Source: Malachius bipustulatus (Eukaryota; Arthropoda; Insecta; Coleoptera; Melyridae). Taken from it: a DNA stretch of 64,000 nt. Location: positions 15,719,867-15,783,866 of the forward strand of contig OU342630.1 in the NCBI GenBank assembly GCA_910589415.1, read 5' to 3'. The notes below the pieces were generated by a model, which ran no database searches, was not told where the DNA came from, and worked only from the letters and a program-made list of their open reading frames with translations. The number at the start of each line of letters is the position of its first letter. Within the stretch, counting starts at the first letter, position 1. The position numbers and the translations under genes are program-made. Below, piece by piece: positions 46,052-59,130 of the stretch.

Positions 46052-49000
46052 TATAGTTCAGTTATCAATATTTATTCTAACATTCATCAGCGTGTTGCAT
46101 CGGCTCTAAAATTAAGTTTGAAAAGTGCCCCCCATGTTAGCTAGTTCTGAGGCAAATGCTGGAGCAGCATGATTCAGTCCAAAAAGAAAATTTGCCACCA
46201 GTAAGTCGGTTAGCGATGCAGCCGAAAGCACAAAAAGTGAGATTCATAGTATTATAAGAGATGCACGAACAACGTAAGTGGTCCTTCTTAAAATATTGTC
46301 ATAAACTTCTTAAAGTTCAATTTTTCCATGCTGATAGAGGTTTTTATAACTAATAAAGCCCACACTAATGTAATGCTTTGTCGAGTTCCATAAACTGAGA
46401 AAGTAAGGTTGACTAAATATAGATTATACAAAAGCTAAAAGCACAGACTAAACAAGAACAAGCAAAATTCAGTTAACCTTTAAATTGCGTAATGTCATTC
46501 GATCTTGAAAGCTGGCAAACTTACATTTTTGTTATAAATGACACTCTGGCTGAAACGTACCATAGTTTACAGTTTTACAGATTCAATCACAGACATGATA
46601 TCTTTTTCCAAAGTCTAGGTACCTCAATTATACCTTCCTGGCATCTATCCAATTTGTCCAGAAATGATGAGTATAAAAATCAAAGGGTAATCACACAATT
46701 ATTAATACCACAACATTGATAACTACTTACATTCTATATTTTTTCGAAAGCCCAAAAACTGACTTAGTTACAGGCGATTTTTTTTAGATAGGATTTTTTA
46801 AATAACTTTTTGGTTAGGGAATCGATTCTTCACTGATTTCATACGCTTGTAACTGATAATTTTGTATTCGTGTGTAAAATTTGTTAAAAAAGCTGTCTCT
46901 AGAAAATTACTCATAATTTTTTATTAGAACATTATTCACATTTTGACGCCACGTTAATAAAAAGGTTAAAAAAACACAAAAAGTTCCTCTTGTTGCCCGG
47001 TGCGATAAAATAAGCAACTCTAAGACCTAGGAGTATGTTGTCATTCTTATTCATCAGGTTACCAGTTGAAATGCTAACTGGTCAGTGGTCACAACAGCTT
47101 GAACAACACTTTGGATTGGCGACCCTGTCTGTTTCAAATGTGGAACATATGACAGATGACGAGGAATTCTTATACTACATAAGTTTATGAGAGTTGTACC
47201 TAGAGTAGCATTGAATATAACATTTTTTTGTTAAGAGGAGGCACTTAATAAGGATGAAATAGAATTATTATTGCTTTTATGGAAAGACCTTCTTGTCTAT
47301 ACAAGTGTCCCAATATTCCATGGACATAGAATAACCACCGATTCCAGAGGTCAAAATATGCCGATTTAACTAGAATTATCTATAACCAAAAGACACATTT
47401 TTCAAGACATATAAGATGGCCCATATAAGAGGGTAAGATACAAAGATACATTTTCCAGAATAATGAATTAAATAAGAAACTACAAAATTTTACCACCTAA
47501 TACAATAACAACTGTTAAGACCAATAAGCTGACAGAGTCTTGCAAAAATTGGCAGACCGGGTGTTCCCGTTTTCAATGTCACTTATCACTTTTTACCCTA
47601 GTACTTTGTATCCGTACACCATACTGATTGATTCTCTATTTTTTTATCAAACAAGTAAAGTATTACATACTTAACTTTTCGCTCTCTCATAAAAGTATCA
47701 TATCTTGCATGGTTTTCCCGTGATTATTTTTTATAATGCGCCTACACTACTGAAAAATTATTTGTGAAAATCTCTTGTTTAATTTAAATAATAATTTCAA
47801 CACAAAAATGTGTATGTGGTTGATCCAATTTTAAGGACCGTATCTAGAAAACGGTGCCATTTTTGGTATAGATAATTTCGGTTAAATCGGCATATTTTTG
47901 ACAACCTGCAGAGTCTTGGAAGTTTAAGAAATAGTTGGAAATTCTCGATGCCATTTATGGATATAAAATTCATATTACTAAACGTCACTCCTGAACGTTC
48001 TATGGCCACCCCTCAAGAATTTGAAAGAACACAGGCATATTTGGAAAATCCTATATACAAAAGAAAAACATGAATTTTTTCAAAAGCCTTTGAATAGTTT
48101 TTGACTGCATTCCTGAATTTCAAAATTAGAACTGAATTCCCAAACTCATCAAACTCTTACCAACTTTTACCACATGTTTTGGATTCTGAAACAAACCGCT
48201 ATCGATCGATATGATTTATATGACATTTTTCCAACTTGAAAATAATTTAAGAAACAATTTCTGGGAAAAAATTAACAGATTAAAAGTATCATGGAGGATG
48301 TAAACATCTTAGGAATAATGAAAGTACCCTCTCCTAGTTTTCTTTTCAGGAGCTCTCTCTTATTGTGAGCTCACTTTTTCAACAGTTCAGAATTGAAATC
48401 TTGCGACGAAGCATTCAAAATTTTTCTAAAAACTTTAAAAAAATATTTGTACACTCTTACTATGAGTTAGAAGTAAATTTATTTATTATAAGACATTTAC
48501 TTTTTCGGTGTTAAAAAGTCCTGTTCAAATAAGTCGCTTTTGGATTGCGCTTTAGTTCTTGTACATACTGAATTAAAAGAATAAAAATGATATCTGTACC
48601 ACCCCATCATATAAGTAGATACATTCGAACTGCTATCTTACAATTTCAGGATTTTTTTACGTTTCAAGTTCTTGGTGACTGTTTAATTACTTACAAGAAC
48701 ACCCCTGGAGAAAATCGGCATTATCGCAGATTTTGCGATATAGGACCTGCATGAAATCTGTATCTTCTCGCTTTCCTTCCGGATGTAAATTTAACATCAT
48801 CTCCTCATGCAGCCTCTAAGACACCGTGAGCGCGTGAGGTTTTTTCCTTCCGGCATATAATCACGCACCTACACGAAATTTTTCTGTTCGTTGAACAAAA
48901 CAGAAGAATCTTTTTCTCTAATTAATAATTTCATTAACGGTAATTGCGTTGTTAGTTTATTACTACATGGAGCATCCTTTGTACATAAGTTAATCCATAT

Positions 49001-49468
49001 CATAAGGTCTCGATCAATTTACGTAAGTTTGCTTTCACTTCTCATTGTTATTTAATTTCTTTCTTTAGCAGTAACGCAGAGAATATTACCATCTAAATTA
49101 TTCACCTGAATGTAGAAAGTTTATTTTTATAGTAATTATTGTAATACACATTTGATGAGTGATGTCTAATGCTTGTATAATAATTGTTGGAAGTGTAGTA
49201 AGTTGTTGTAAGGAGTGATTTTTATCTCTCTAGTTCCTTTTAATTTATAACTAATGTGAGGACGTGAATTTACAGTAGCTCAAGAAATGTCTTATTTACT
49301 TCATCACTAGAAAATGGAACGTAATAAGTAACAACGATTATTTATTTACTGTATTTTTAAACATGCACAATGGTGTTTAGCAACAAAATGCAATTACGTT
49401 CAGCCTCAAGAAGCCAATAGAAGGTAGTTGCGGTTTGTCTTTAGAAAAGGGGTCAACCTGTCTTTAGA
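46052..49468. other. Intergenic, nothing recognised
   Basis: AT-rich, with only short frames lacking motifs. I see no gene, RNA or repeat that I can support. Confidence 0.5.
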
Positions 49469-51729
49469 AAAATAGGCCAGTAGAATGGTATTTTGAGTTT
49501 GCGTTATCATGCACAAATTTTGTACTATACAAAATTCGATAGAGGACCTTAAAGAGATGTTAAATCCAAATTTGCAGCACCGTGTGATTTTTTTTTACCG
49601 AGTTATGCAGAAAAGCGTTTTTTATTTCATTTCCACAAATATCTCGGCTTCTATCCATCGTACATAAGTAAATGACATATCATTCTTTTTGTTATGGAAT
49701 TATCTACATTTTTTATACAAATATTATTTTTGTTACACTGATAATAAAAACAATATTGAGGTTTAAAGTTAAAAATTTGTCTTTTGAATAAGGTTTTTTG
49801 CAAATTACTTATTTTTTCTGCATTTTACCGCTAGAAAGCCCAAGTAGTTTTTTGAAGAACAGTCAATTACCTGTGCAGTGGTAGGTCAATCTTGAAAATC
49901 CAATAATCCAGTCTCCGGCAATCTACGCGCAAACATGTGCATGTCGGCGATGTACAATTTTGAATTGTGACGAATACATTCGTCAACGACTCGAAAACTC
50001 GCATGAAAAATGGAGCATTTGTTTTAATTTACATTCAATGTGCTAATGTGCAACATTTCTACGTTTATTGTTCATAGATATTCAATATTTTAAATTACAA
50101 AACACACAAGTTAATAACCTTTATTTTGAATACTTTCTTTATTGCATGCTTAGTTGCTAAATTTGAAGTAAAAAACATATGAGTGTATTTTTTTTAAGAA
50201 AAATCAAGTAATAATCAGTTAAACAAAGTACAATTATTATTATTAGTATGTTTTTGTTAAATCAAGGCAATACTGTGCTTTTACAAGAGCCAAGATTATA
50301 ATTTTATTTTTTTCTAGGACGTTTTGATGGGCCAGGTTCTTCCTCATTTTCTTTGTTTACTATTCCACAATAAATTTTGTCTGAATTCTTAGCTCGGCTA
50401 TAATAGCGAGGCAGGGGAATCGTGGTTAGCAAATATATGTCTTCATCATCGCTGCTGTCGTCAGTGATTTTCGCGACGTTTAAACAACTTTGACCTGAGC
50501 AGTTCTTGCAAACTGCAGAGCATTTCAGTCCTGCTTTTCTGCAGCCACAAGCTGCCCCGCAATCTTTTGTGCATGCCCAGGCCCACGAAATAACCTTGAG
50601 ATGTGAAGATGGAATTGGATCTTTAATGCTCATTACGGGTTCTAATCCACATTTATGTCTCTTCCAGGCCCAGGTTTCCGCTTCCAAGATATTGTCAAGC
50701 TATGTTTGGATTTGGTAACATGTTCGAAATGAATGCTGCTGAGCAGTTCACTCTGATGGTGGTAAAGAAGTAAGATCCGATTTTGTCTTTTGTCCCATGC
50801 GGTAGAAAAAGTTGAAATGAAATTCGTCGTAGGATTTTTCGTTGTTTCCGCCATAGAGAGCGATAAAGACTTCTTTTCCTGTTGACTCAATCAGTTCGTA
50901 GTTCGGCTTTTTTGATTTAAAATATTACAACATTTGTTGCAGATGATTTTTTTCTGGTTGAAGAGTAGAACTCAGTTTTTTCTGACCCTTTTCCAAGTTT
51001 TATGAGAAAAACATTGGTGACGTGTTTTCCGAGTTAATATAAATTGACCGTTTAATTAGTCACGGTGACTATAGAAGTTTTCACGCAGCTAAGAGCGCAC
51101 GTGAATGCACCGGGAAAACACACTGACAGATCTCAATATCTCACACAAAACTCACTTTCATGAATAAAATAGATACACACTACAATTCCACTCACAAAAG
51201 ATAAAAAAATCAACGAAAAAAAAAACTGATAAAATACAAAATTTCGACATGCACAATTTCGCAGGTGGATTACCAGAGACTCGTTTATTGGATTTTCATG
51301 ATTGACCAATCAACGTAACGGTAATTGACTGTTCTTCAAAAAACTACTAGGGCTTTCCAGCGTTAAAATGAAAAAAAAATAAGTAATTTGCAAAAAACCT
51401 TATTCGAAAGACAATTTTCTAACTTTAACCTCAATATTGTTTTTATTATCAGTGTAATAAAAATAATATTTGTATAAAAAATGTAGGTAATTCTATAACG
51501 AAGAGAATGATATGTCATTTGCTTATGTGCGATAGATAAGAACCGAGATATACGTAAAAATAAAAAATAAACGTTTTTTTGCATAACTTGGTAAAAAAAA
51601 ATCACACGGTGCTGCAAATTTGGACTTAACATCTCTTTAAGGTCCTCTATCGAATTTTGTATAGTATAGAATTTGTGCATGGTAACGCAAACTGAGGACA
51701 TTTTTGAGGACGATTCTACTGGCCTAAAA
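49469..51729 (-). mobile_element. Element with TIRs of about 500 bp around a Cys-rich pseudogene
   Basis: aataggccagtagaat (49470) and attctactggcctaaa (51713) start long inverted repeats. These run inward through ttgcagcaccgtgtgatttt, ctagaaagcccaagtagttt and attggattttc to about 49955 and 51243, with many substitutions and small indels. Only one protein relic lies inside. The outermost base and any target duplication are not clear. The substitutions between arms suggest an old insertion. Confidence 0.72.
50304..50930 (-). pseudogene. C-terminal part of a transposon-type protein with a CXC-like Cys cluster
   Basis: I recognise the tail of an uncharacterised protein family common in arthropod genomes. 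The readable frame starts near 50930 (KKPNYELIESTGKEVFIALY), passes a LPPSE segment, and continues through WAWKRHKCGLEPVMSI to a Cys-rich block (WACTKDCGAACGCRKAGLK, then CSAVCKNCSGQSC), similar to tesmin/TSO1-type CXC motifs. It ends in an acidic and proline-rich tail (DDSSDDED, GPSKRPRKK). Two stops interrupt it: TGA right after LPPSE, and TAG where relatives tend to have Trp, 17 codons later. Downstream of the second stop 127 codons remain open (50304-50687). The large N-terminal part of the family is missing. Confidence 0.65.
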
Positions 51730-53322
51730 GGATCAACCAAGGTTGTTCGAGTCTGCCTTAACGAGCACGCGTTGGCACTTAGATAAGATTTAGTGGCACC
51801 TAAATAATGCCATAAAGCATAAAGCAAAATGAAGATATTTTGAGGTACAGCGAGGTACTACCTCGAATATTTATTGACCGTGTAATGCATTGGTGGCGTT
51901 AAAGTCTATCCACGCGTATTTTAAGTTCAAAATAAAAAAAGACAAATAAGTCATTAGAAGAACCTTGCAATGTCTCATTTAGAAATCAGAATAATTACAA
52001 AGCTGCTGGAAATTATTAGAGGTTACTTCAAAAAATCTTGAAGATGATTGATTCCTGATTTCAAATATAACGGATAATACAGTATAATACAACATAATAC
52101 AACAGTATACAGAGTAAATCATATTATGTAAGTAATAAATTCATATCCTCAGTTAATACATATTGAATTAAAAAAAAAAAACGAAACAGGTAAATTTTTT
52201 AATAATATTTTATAGTTTATAGTTCCTTGGCTCAGTAATGACTTGGCTTAATAATAACGATATTGTCTATTTTTTTTGTTAATTGCATTTTATTAAATTT
52301 TCAGACTGTCTGAAAAAAATCCTGAAAGGATGGTTTTTACGGAGTAGGAGTTTACGGAGTTATAAACAAATTTAAACACATTTTTTTTCATTTTGAAAGC
52401 AGTGTACATCGCAAACGGCTCAAATATCGGAAAACAACTCAAATATCGAAAAGCGGCTTACATGTTCCTATTTTAACTTTTGGTAAATATTTACATACAC
52501 GTGTCCTAAGTTCCATCAATTTTCTCGGGACCGAGGCGCGGAATAGGAGTGCTGCGTGGGTCAGAAGTAAAAAATAGTTATTGCAAACAAATATTAAGTT
52601 CATAATTAAGGCCATTTTGCCACATACCGTCGCATTGCTATTTTTTCTTCACTTTTAGGGCAAGGAATATCTTCGAAATTAACAGTAGCACGATTTTAAT
52701 TTTGCATTTGCATTCCAAAAAGCGTGACATCGATCACTATTATAGTCCAGATACGTTATGAGTGGAGCTTGGGGACTTATGCCGGTACTGGAGCACGCGG
52801 ATGATGAATCCGCGCCCTGACGATGACGCTGGCCTTGGCATGTTTATATGTGAATATATGCGGTGCTAACCAGGACCGGACTCCCTAGACCGATTTTTAG
52901 TGCCGGTTTTTTTTTTTGCTAACAATACCTTCCTGGTGTTACTAAAGGTACGTCCTCCTACATAAGTGCCATAGTGAAACTGTAGGACACCCAGATTTAA
53001 ATAATGACCTTAACTTTTTATGTTACCTATATCCTCGGATGTAGATGAAATTTTTATACAGGGTGATGAAAAATCTGATAATTTTCATCACAAGATACAT
53101 CGTTTCCGATTTACACTTCTTTCAAAATGAAAAGTTGCGATTTTCATTTGCTTATAGCCCATATCCTACTCAATTTAAACGGCAACTGACTGTAAAAACC
53201 ATTCTTATTGCATTTTCTCAGGAAATATGAAAACACAATGATATACAGGTGTCCCTTAAAAAAATAGGCAATATCGTCATTACTGAGCCAAGGAATATAA
53301 AAAAATACCTAAAAATAAAAGA
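51730..53322. other. Intergenic with relics of the ACAGGGT superfamily
   Basis: 52320-53270 has the same internal motifs as the ACAGGGT elements (gagttataaacaaa, cggcttacatgttcctattt, tatacagggtgatgaaaaat at 53056, gatatacaggtgtccc at 53241). It looks like an eroded member without intact ends. Confidence 0.5.
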
Positions 53323-53968
53323 ATAGTTATTTATTATACAAGAGAAAAAAGTGATAGATTTTAGATCGAGATGTGATTTCGTCCCCGACGCGTTTAGCGG
53401 AGGGGACAAACACATCGAGAGCTAAAATCGCACTTTTTTCTCGTGTGTAATATACAATTTTTTTCTGCGAGAAGAAATATCAGTGTTGGAATGTCGAAAA
53501 ACGTAGTTAGATAACTGAAAATTATGTCGGAAAAATTATTTATGTTAAACTTGGATTTTCAAACTGTCTTTTATCGTAATTGACGTTGCCTGGGTAACGA
53601 AACGATTTAATTATTACATAAACGTCATATTAATGTAATTAAAATTGAAGACAGTTTTGCAAAGATTCTTGTTAGTTTTCGATGAGTGAATTTAATAATA
53701 TGGATAGTGATTATTATGAAAATTCCCTTAATAATTGCCATTTGGATAATAAGGTAACTTTCTTTTACGTATATTTGATATAAATTTAATGATATCTGAG
53801 TGTTAATAGTAGCTATACCTAAGCCGCCGGAAATAAGTACTCATTTATTTCCCAGCTAATTCATTTATTTCCCCGATAAGATGCAGCTCATAATTAATGA
53901 GGCATTTTTCTACCTGTCAACGGGGAAAAAAGGTCAAACTTATAGCCCGTCGCAGAAAAAAATAAATT
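53323..53968. mobile_element. 0.65-kb repeat, copy 2
   Basis: Nearly identical to 3238-3886, same orientation, 50 kb away. It keeps the GTCCCC-centred palindrome, the conserved 24-codon frame ending at a GT, and the end motif cccgtcgcagaaaaaaataa. Some small indels (for example loss of atttcggg near 53828). Confidence 0.7.
53682..53753 (+). other. Candidate first exon inside the 0.65-kb repeat, copy 2
   Basis: The same 24 codons as at 3595-3666, unchanged, again followed by GTAACT. Conservation is not itself proof of coding because the surrounding DNA is also nearly identical. Confidence 0.25.
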
Positions 53969-55282
53969 TAATTTAAAATTGACCTGCATTGGATTTTTCT
54001 AATTCTATACACAAATAATTATCTGAGAAGATGAATTTATTCGTTACATATGATTCAGCCTGTATACATACCTTATGATATATTGGACAATATTTTATAT
54101 AAAAATATGATCATGACAAATATACTTATAAAATAAATATACCTACCTACTTTCATCATGGAACCTAGGTACCATTTATGGGACCTATTTTATAAGAACC
54201 AAATAAATGGGGGCATCAAAATAATTATTTATTTAAATTTCAAATAATTCCAAGCAACCAAAAAAAGCATTTTATTCAATACAGTAAAAGAAGGTCACCT
54301 CCTTTACATTATCCGCGTAGTCATAAATAAATTGACGAAATACATGCAAAAACCTTACAAAATGCCGAATTAGATACGCCAGGTTGAATGTGAAAAAGTT
54401 ACACAAATTAAGTGTCGATCCTTGAAAACAGTTCCAACTTTTTCACTGCGAGTGTGACACTGTATTGTATTAGCAATTGCCAGCATGGAACGTATATACA
54501 CAATACATAAAGTATGTATATTTTAATACCTATTCTCATACACAAATTAGTAATCCAAAATTTACGTAACAATTCTAAAACTTTCGCACAATAAATTATA
54601 AACATTTGTGGGAAAAATTACACATTCAAGACGGTATATCTACTTAGTGCATACGGTTATAAATCAGTTAACACAACCGGCTACTGCAAAGAAATTAGAA
54701 CGAACAATATAACAACAATATGAAATGTTGGCAAATAATTTAAATAAACCGGACTTACAATAATAATAATTAATCACAGTAGTAGCTGTTGATTCTTCGG
54801 GTATCTCAGTGAAGGAATTTAATAAGACGTTACATACCTGAAACAGAAGAGAAAGAATTAAAATAATTTTACGGAGGACGTTGGTTGTGCATATTTATCT
54901 CCGATCATTATGTATAAATTATTATTATTATTATGTATAAATATATTATGTATAAAAATTATGTATGAAGTGTTTTATTTATTACCATTTATTTATTATT
55001 TAAAATTATACGCAGAGGAACCCAGAGTTGTGTCTAGGGTTGAGATTGGAGAACATAAATTTTAAGAAAATTTATTACAGTTTATTGAAGTAAGAAGAGG
55101 TTAGTAATTAGATATGTAATAATGGAGAATCAACTTAAATTTTTTTTTTTTATTGAGCCAGATAAATAAACCGTCATCCTCGCAGACAGCATGGAAACCA
55201 TGGAAACGTGGTTCAGTTTATAAACCATATTTACATTAGCAAATTAAAAATGTCCCGTGTTCATTTGAACAGAAAGAAACTT
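53969..55282. other. Intergenic with TA-rich low complexity
   Basis: 54900-54970 is a TTATTATGTATAAA-type low-complexity tract. No gene seen. Confidence 0.5.
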
Positions 55283-55531
55283 ATTATTGTTTAGGCAAGG
55301 CATGCTATTTTGTGATTAAACATTAACAATTACTTTAATTTTTTTCTGAAGAATTTTAGAAAACAACGTGAAATTAAATTAATTTCTAATGTCAAGCGTT
55401 ATGCGCAATAATTTTAGCTTCATTTTGATACCAAAACCATTTCTGTCAGTTTAAACGGCGAGCAGGAATCCTCAAAAACCACTTTCGCAATGCTGATCCC
55501 CTATGGCCCGCTTTGAAAATCAACACCCTGT
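55283..55531. mobile_element. Solo arm of the 18.5-kb ACAGGGTGTTGATTTTC element
   Basis: Matches the right arm 19005-19255 almost base for base (attattgtttaggcaaggca through aaaatcaacaccctgt). The left arm is missing. It abuts the next inverted-repeat element. Confidence 0.82.
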
Positions 55532-55532
55532 A

Positions 55533-56480
55533 TATATCCTTCTCTATATTCCTATCTCCTGAACGCTAAGAGATACAGGGTCGGTTAAAAAAGAGAAAAG
55601 AGGCGCAATTTTGTGGCCATCTCGAATCCGTCAAGCCATACAAGATATCTGTGACTGTTCCTGAAATATCCTGAAAAAACTGAAAAATCTAAATTTCTTA
55701 TTTTTGCCATATCTTTCTTATTAATCAAAATTAATAAATAATTTTTTGTAGGCTTACATAGATCGTCAAGAGCTACCCATCTGTCATTACAAAAATTTTC
55801 AAGGCCGACTAGATCCAAGAGTTTTTACAGTCAACTTCGTTTTTCTTATGGCCGCCATATTATTTTTTTATGTCGTTCGATATGAAAAAATAATGGAAAC
55901 CAAAAATTAATAAACTTCTAAAAAAAAATATTCTTCTTTTTCCTAAAAAAAAAAATCATCGAAAAACGTCAACATTTGTAAAATACGCCGAAATAGTGCT
56001 TGTCTTATGATTTTTTAATTTATCTATGAAATTCGGTTTGAAAAGTTGTCTTTTCTGTAAAGAAAAAAGAAGACTAAAAATTTTTTAAATTTATTTTTTG
56101 AAGTTTAACATTTTTTAGTTTTTATGATTTTTTTATACCGAACAACATAAAAAAAAAACAATATGGTGACCATAAGAAAAACAAAAGTTGACTATGAAAA
56201 TTCTGGGATCTAGTCGGCTTTGAAAACGTTTGAATCGTCAGATGGGTATCTCTTGCCGACTTATGCAAGCCCACAAAAAATTATTTATTAATTTCCAATA
56301 ATAAAAAAGATATGAGGAAAATAAGAAATCTCGATATTTCAGTTTTTTCAGGATATTTCAGGCACGGTCGCAGATATTTTGTATATCTTGACTGATTCGA
56401 GATGGCCACAAAATTGCGCTTCTTTGGATTTGTTTAACCGACCCTGTATCTGTTAGCGTTAGGAGATAGCAATATAGAGA
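55533..56480. mobile_element. Inverted-repeat element with inner ACAGGGTCGGTT ends
   Basis: acagggtcggttaaaaaaga at 55575 pairs with aaaccgaccctgt-type sequence ending at 56448. The inverted repeat continues outward beyond these ends (atatccttctctatattcct at about 55535 and aatatagagaaggatatatg at about 56471). So the ACAGGGT pair may be an inner module of a larger palindrome. The centre near 56010 is a poly-A/T-rich mirror. No coding. Confidence 0.78.
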
Positions 56481-57991
56481 AGGATATATGGTGCACCCTG
56501 TTAACGTAAATACCTCGAGTCGGGGATAAATTAATTCCTCTTTACCCTTCATTATTTAAAAAAATATAGTACCTACCTACTGGGAATTTTTTAAACATTT
56601 TCTTTCATGTTAACAGGGTGTTCATAACTAAAGTTGTCGCCTTTTTCTCAGCAGTCTGTATACAGTTGCGATAAACTAATGCCGCAACAGTTTTATTTAA
56701 ATCGGCTCAACAAAACGTAAAAAACTCACCAATGAAAGGTACCGGCAATAAGTTTTCAGCTATAATAATTATTTGGCCTAAGTTATTTTTATTTCTAGTT
56801 TTACATTTATATTTATAATATGGGTAACATACTCATCTTGTCACCTTTGGAAAAATATTTTATTTTCTTACTAGTCCTATTTTCAGAAACGCATTCCTAA
56901 TATAAGTTTCCTTCGCTTCTTGAGTTGAAAACAACATAACATCGCTCTTGATGTATGGATATTTACATTGTTATATGTATAAACAATGTATTATTATAAT
57001 TTTCTATTTTTTCTTCGAGTATATCTTACATGTTGAGACCTATGCTAAAAATATGAAGAATTCCTTTTAATATTAAAATATTGTGTTTTTAAACAGAAAA
57101 TAAAAAAAAGTTGTTGCTATAACAAGATGTAACGTTTTATGGACGAGCAATGCAAATTTATGTACTTAGGTACCGCAGAAGCTGCATCAGAATACGAACG
57201 TTGTGTATACGTTCCTGTTGCGCCTTCTAGTCGGTCTCTGTGGGCCAAACGATGGATTTCTCAAAAAAAAAAAAAAATTGAAAATTCAAGTACAGGATCA
57301 CAATGGCCACAATTTAAAATTATTTTGGACTATACAGAGTGTCCCATATGAGAGTGGCATATCAAAGTTTTTTTTATGGAATGCTCTTATGTTATTGCAT
57401 TTTTAGATTCTCAGAAAAACTAATACTGATTGTTACAATTGGTGTTTAAATTGAGAACGTAACATCGCCAAACAACTTCGACATTACGTCCAATTAAGTT
57501 GCGATCCGACAAGATTTGCTTTTCCTTAATTTCTGTTATAATAAATAACATATCAATAATTTTATTCATAAAAATACGGCTCTAAATAACGACAACCTGC
57601 AGATATATTCTTTACTACGCGGTCTCAATAATACAAAAAAATACCTTCTCCAATTTGCAACAATCCACGTAAATGACTATTTATTTATAGCGATTTTAAT
57701 AATTTTCCGTAACTAATCATAGGCAATTTATTTCCTGGTATATTGTAATCTATATAACAATCATTACTCTACGCACTGAAATAATGATGGTTAGAAAAGT
57801 TTTGAACTAATGTCAGTTCAGCTTTCACCTGCTCAAATATTTCGTTCATGATTTAGTTTTCAAGATTCGTTCATGTTTCAATCAAAGCATGGGAAGCCAA
57901 TCATTTTCGTGATGGCAAGATCTACGTTAACATTGATAAACATTTATTTATTTACACAATTCCGTCCTGAAATCTCCTACGAACTTCTTAT
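56481..57991. other. Intergenic with isolated ACAGGGT-type ends
   Basis: caccctgttaacg (56486) and aacagggtgttcataactaa (56614) are isolated ends. 57345-57450 matches part of the 43.3-kb element (atcaaagtt, ggaatgctc, ttgcatttttagatt) and is a relic. No gene supported. Confidence 0.45.
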
Positions 57992-58567
57992 ACAGGGTGA
58001 TCAGTAACTCGCGCACTCAGAGCATGCTGCGGTAAACTTCACTTTTTAAGAGTGGTAAATTTTCTTACTGCAGTGTTATAAGTTCTTTTCTTCCAAAGAT
58101 ATGACCATTTTTGTTGAAAAAAAGGTGGCAACACTGCACTGAACATGTGAATAAGTTCGGGTTGGATGGTATTGTTATTATTTTTATTTCCAACAAAAAG
58201 CAACGAAGGCTTTTGAATATTTTATATTCTAAGTTGAGTTTAGACGGTTGCCAAACTTCATATTATTTCGTTTAAATTTAGGTATGGTATCAATTTCCAA
58301 CATTCTCAATTCCTCTGTAAAGAGGTTTTGTGGAAAAAAATTGATGAATTATTATATGGTATCCGTTCCAGACATTACAGTAACCTGAATTTTTCATTAA
58401 TTTTTATCACGGTTATTGAAAAAATTACCTTTAAACTCGGATGAGGGAAACTCTCTGTAACTTGAAAACCAACCGTTGAATTCAATTTTTTTTTGCAGAA
58501 TATCCTTAATTTTAATGGGCTCTATAACGCCCTGTATTCGGAGTGCGCTAGTTACTGATCAGCCTGT
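57992..58567. mobile_element. 576-bp TIR element, ACAGGGTGATCAGTAACT ends
   Basis: acagggtgatcagtaactcg (57992) and ctagttactgatcagcctgt (to 58567) are inverted ends flanked by AT. Similarity extends about 25 bp inward through gcgcactc/gagtgcgc. The interior is unique, so this is a TIR element and not a full palindrome. Confidence 0.78.
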
Positions 58568-59130
58568 ATTTAATAAGATGAATTATAGTACATAAATTAC
58601 AAAATAGAACCTACATAACTTTATGTTTTGTGTGAGATTTTCGCTCTTTGTAATGTTTTAAAGGTAGATGTAATGATTAATGGGTACGTTAAAATACACC
58701 TAACTATACAGGATGTCCGGTACGTAGTACATCCTAATTTCTCGGGAGCATACAGGGGAGGTCAAAATAAATCTATAGGGCCGGTTGCACGAACGTGATT
58801 TTAAATCTTTCAGATAATAATTACTGATTTTAAATTGCAAATTTTGGATATATGAAAATTTTCAATGATGTTTTATTTTTATCGGTAATTAACTCTTTTA
58901 AAAGGGAGTAGAGTTCACTCCCAGCAATATCTGTGATTATTTGACAAATTTTTAATTACAATAGTCTGTCATAAAAAAATTCCGAGTTAACGTATGGCGG
59001 ATACGAGAAATGATGTGCCGCGTGTAAAAGATAAATATTGTTGCTAATGAAAAGGCCTTGTGAGCGTATTTTGAACATTTGCTGGAGTGTTTCATATCCC
59101 ACTAGTGCGTTGATAGGTACATATCTTAGC
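58568..59130. other. Intergenic with a partial GGGCCGGTTG MITE
   Basis: 58778-58960 is a left-part copy of the 33388 MITE (gggccggttgcacgaacgtg, aattactgattttaaattg, cggtaattaactctttt). A single acaggatgtccggtacgtag end lies at 58709. Confidence 0.55.

Noticed and set aside
51363..51827. 154-codon minus-strand frame
   Set aside because: It lies in the right terminal inverted repeat of the Cys-rich element and crosses its edge; the left repeat has no matching frame.
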